A stretch of 64,000 nt of DNA from Streptomyces sp. NP160 (GTDB lineage Bacteria; Actinomycetota; Actinomycetes; Actinomycetales; Quadrisphaeraceae): contig NZ_VDMJ01000041.1 in assembly GCF_006335115.1 (NCBI RefSeq), positions 47,043-111,042 of the forward strand. Reading direction: 5' to 3'. Below are positions 62,468-64,000 of this stretch, piece by piece. Both the position numbers and the translations under genes were made by a program. Positions within the stretch are counted from its first letter, which is position 1. Each line of letters starts with the position of its first letter. Under the pieces are notes generated by a model. That model saw only the letters and a list, made by a program, of their open reading frames with translations, was not told the origin of the DNA and did not search any database.

Positions 62468-63004
62468 TCAGTACTGCAGAGGTGGCAGGCCGACGCTGGC
62501 CCTCAGCTCGTCCTCGGTGACACCACTGAGCTCGTCTCGATGGCGGGTCAGCAGGAGGTCGATCGCAACCCGCACGAGCGTGGCATCGGTGATGCGCTCA
62601 CGCTCACTTGAGGCCACCTGCTGTCGGTGCGGATCGTTCATCACCTCAGCCGTGAGTGAGGCCAGCCCAGCCGACTGCGTGGAGGTGATGAGCATGTCTC
62701 GTCGCGCCAGCCGGGCGTACTTCGGCGCGGCGGGTCCGCTCGGTACCGGCCTTCGGCGGGTCTCACGAGGCGTGGGGTCCGACTCGGGCGTCGGGCGCGC
62801 GGCCGTCTGTTCATCGGTTGCGGCCGGCTCGGCCGCCTGAGGTGTCGTGCGCGCCGTCCGAGACAGGCTGAGGGGCGGCCGGTCTCGGGCCCGAGATGGG
62901 CTGGCGGGGATCTGCAGGGCAGGACGCCTCGGTGCGGGGCCCGCTGCGGCGCTACTTGCAGGACTGGCGTCGGTCGCCGGCTGCGGGGGCTCGGCGGAGG
63001 TCAT
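62468..63004 (-). CDS. ParB-position partition partner protein
   Basis: 178 residues; its ATG overlaps the parA stop (ATGA). The first 90 residues are Pro/Ala/Arg-rich and disordered. The C-terminal part (ERITDATLVRVAIDLLLTRH then ELSGVTEDELRASVGL) is a short helical domain likely to bind the centromere repeats. It does not show classical ParB motifs, so it is named by position. Confidence 0.65.
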   Translation of the reverse strand: MTSAEPPQPATDASPASSAAAGPAPRRPALQIPASPSRARDRPPLSLSRTARTTPQAAEPAATDEQTAARPTPESDPTPRETRRRPVPSGPAAPKYARLARRDMLITSTQSAGLASLTAEVMNDPHRQQVASSERERITDATLVRVAIDLLLTRHRDELSGVTEDELRASVGLPPLQY

Positions 63005-63921
63005 CGCGGGCTCCCGTCGGCGGCCACGGCGCGCTCTGCTGCTGCGAGCCGCCGCAGCACTTCCTCGGCCAGGTGGTGAAAGTCGTCGGCGACCCCTTCG
63101 GCGCTGGCGGTGCGGGGTCCTTCGCTCTTCTTCCCGGTGCGGCGCAGTTCCCACCAGCTAGGGCCAGAGCGGACAACTTCCTCGAGTTCGTGGGCGAGCT
63201 TGCCCAGCTGGCGGGTGTCCTGAGCAACGGTCTCGCTGGCGCGGATGGTGGTGGTGAAGACGCGAGTCTCATCGCCGGCGAAGTCTTGGACGAGTAGTTC
63301 GCGCGCCTGGGCGGTCACCCGCGTCGCGGCCCTGTTCACGCCGAACATGACGATGCCGAGCATGTCGAGGTTGGCGTTGACGTCGAGAACGTTGTCCAGC
63401 AGCTCTGCTACGTCGCGCAGCCCCTTGCGAGACGCCGCGTCGGTCTTGACGGGGATGACGAAGTAGCCCGACGCGGCAAGCGCCGCGCGCTGCAGGGACG
63501 GGTACCCCGGAGGGCAGTCGATGATCGTCAGGTCGTAGTCATCCATCAGTGGATCAAGCACGCGGGCAAGCGCGGTCTTGGACTTTCCGGGATCACGGCT
63601 GCCCAACATGCTTTCCAGGGTGTTGGCGGCCTTGACCAGCTCCTCTCCCCCGACGACGACGTCGAGGTTGGGCCTGACGTCCTGCGCCGGCGCCACAGGA
63701 AAGCTGAAGCTCAGTGCTGCGCTCAGCGCTCGGCCTGCGTCATCGATCTCGGTGCTGGAGTACCCGAGGTCCTCCCCCAGGTTGCCCTGAGGGTCCATGT
63801 CGACCAGCAGGATCCGCCCGGCGCCGGCATGGGCCAAGGTTCCGGCGAGGTTGGCGGCGACGGTTGTCTTGCCGACGCCGCCCTTGCTATTGATCACAGC
63901 GATGACGCGGTCTCTTGCCAT
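63001..63921 (-). CDS. parA: ParA-family partition ATPase
   Basis: 306 residues from ATG 63921, after AGGAGGT. The deviant Walker A is INSKGGVGKTTVAANLAG near residue 12, Walker A' is VDMDPQGNLGEDLGYSS, and Walker B is LTIIDCPPGYPSLQRAA. No N-terminal HTH is present, so it is the short ParA type, where the partner protein is usually the repressor. It positions plasmid copies along the nucleoid. The C-terminus is extended by about 40 residues of charged helix. Confidence 0.93.
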   Translation of the reverse strand: MARDRVIAVINSKGGVGKTTVAANLAGTLAHAGAGRILLVDMDPQGNLGEDLGYSSTEIDDAGRALSAALSFSFPVAPAQDVRPNLDVVVGGEELVKAANTLESMLGSRDPGKSKTALARVLDPLMDDYDLTIIDCPPGYPSLQRAALAASGYFVIPVKTDAASRKGLRDVAELLDNVLDVNANLDMLGIVMFGVNRAATRVTAQARELLVQDFAGDETRVFTTTIRASETVAQDTRQLGKLAHELEEVVRSGPSWWELRRTGKKSEGPRTASAEGVADDFHHLAEEVLRRLAAAERAVAADGSPR

Positions 63922-63941
63922 GCCTACCTCCTAGTGGGTAA

Positions 63942-64000
63942 GGGAGTCCGACCTCGGGAGTCCGACCTCGGGAGTCCGATCTCGGGAGTCCGACCTCGGG
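63942..64000. repeat. Tandem 14-bp repeats upstream of parA (probable parS/operator)
   Basis: GGGAGTCCGACCTC occurs four times head to tail (63942, 63956, 63970 with one C-to-T change, 63984) and a fifth begins at the window edge. Direct repeats just upstream of parA are the usual binding sites for the partition partner, acting as centromere and operator. The array continues beyond the window. Confidence 0.75.

Noticed and set aside
1..64000. CRISPR arrays, rRNA, tRNA and complete insertion sequences
   Set aside because: No regularly spaced repeats with unique spacers, no conserved rRNA or tRNA segments and no DDE transposase motifs were seen on reading the window. tRNAs could still be missed without a covariance search.

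Overview
The window is very GC-rich DNA with dense, overlapping genes, GTG starts and actinobacterial gene families (CsoR, CmtR-type ArsR regulators, System II cytochrome c maturation, c-di-AMP riboswitches ahead of NlpC/P60 genes, DUF4192, CWB2 amidase). It most likely comes from a plasmid or megaplasmid of an actinomycete. The plasmid evidence is a ParA-type ATPase with a small partner gene and upstream tandem 14-bp repeats at the right end (62.5-64.0 kb), a winged-helix replication-type protein, small ribbon-helix-helix proteins, a zeta-type P-loop protein at the left edge and a tyrosine recombinase. The species cannot be fixed from the sequence alone.

Layout. 0-8 kb is accessory: a zeta-like kinase with an HTH partner and palindromic operator; a DUF3800-like/YfbU pair; a tyrosine recombinase; and a three-gene set (MBL-fold hydrolase, membrane protein, HEPN-like protein) that looks like a defence cassette. 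Two similar 28-bp dyad sites (1004 and 7665) bracket this segment. 8-19 kb carries an Acr3-like arsenite permease with a MerR regulator, a Tat-lipoprotein amidase with CWB2 repeats, a membrane acyltransferase, an Lnt-like protein whose catalytic Cys is Ser, UppP, and CadD with an ArsR regulator. 19-24 kb is one tightly overlapping operon, lspA-tlpA-ccdA-resB-resC, followed by a second lspA. 24-38 kb holds two NlpC/P60 genes behind almost identical c-di-AMP riboswitches; between them lie two further CmtR-like regulators with a P1B ATPase and a CDF exporter, plus a DsbA-like protein, CopC, a second TlpA/CcdA pair and a CtaG-like protein.

38-53 kb is the most striking part, a copper locus. CsoR-type boxes lie in front of a His-rich membrane protein/DUF305 pair, in front of an eight-gene complex I-like operon, and between copZ and a divergent His-rich membrane protein; CsoR, CopA and CopZ are encoded next to it. 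The complex I-like operon encodes NuoA, H, J, K, L, M and N relatives plus one soluble protein that joins a cysteine-poor NuoB-like part, a Met/Asp/His repeat and a NuoD-like part. NuoC, E, F, G and I are absent from the window. I infer a copper-induced ion-translocating membrane machine without the usual electron-input arm.

53-64 kb holds a GNAT enzyme, a second acyltransferase, several small or broken genes, DUF4192, HTH/RHH proteins and the replication/partition block. Two genes carry apparent one-base frameshifts in C or G runs and one carries an in-frame TGA; these may be real decay or assembly errors. No rRNA, tRNA, CRISPR array or complete insertion sequence was seen.
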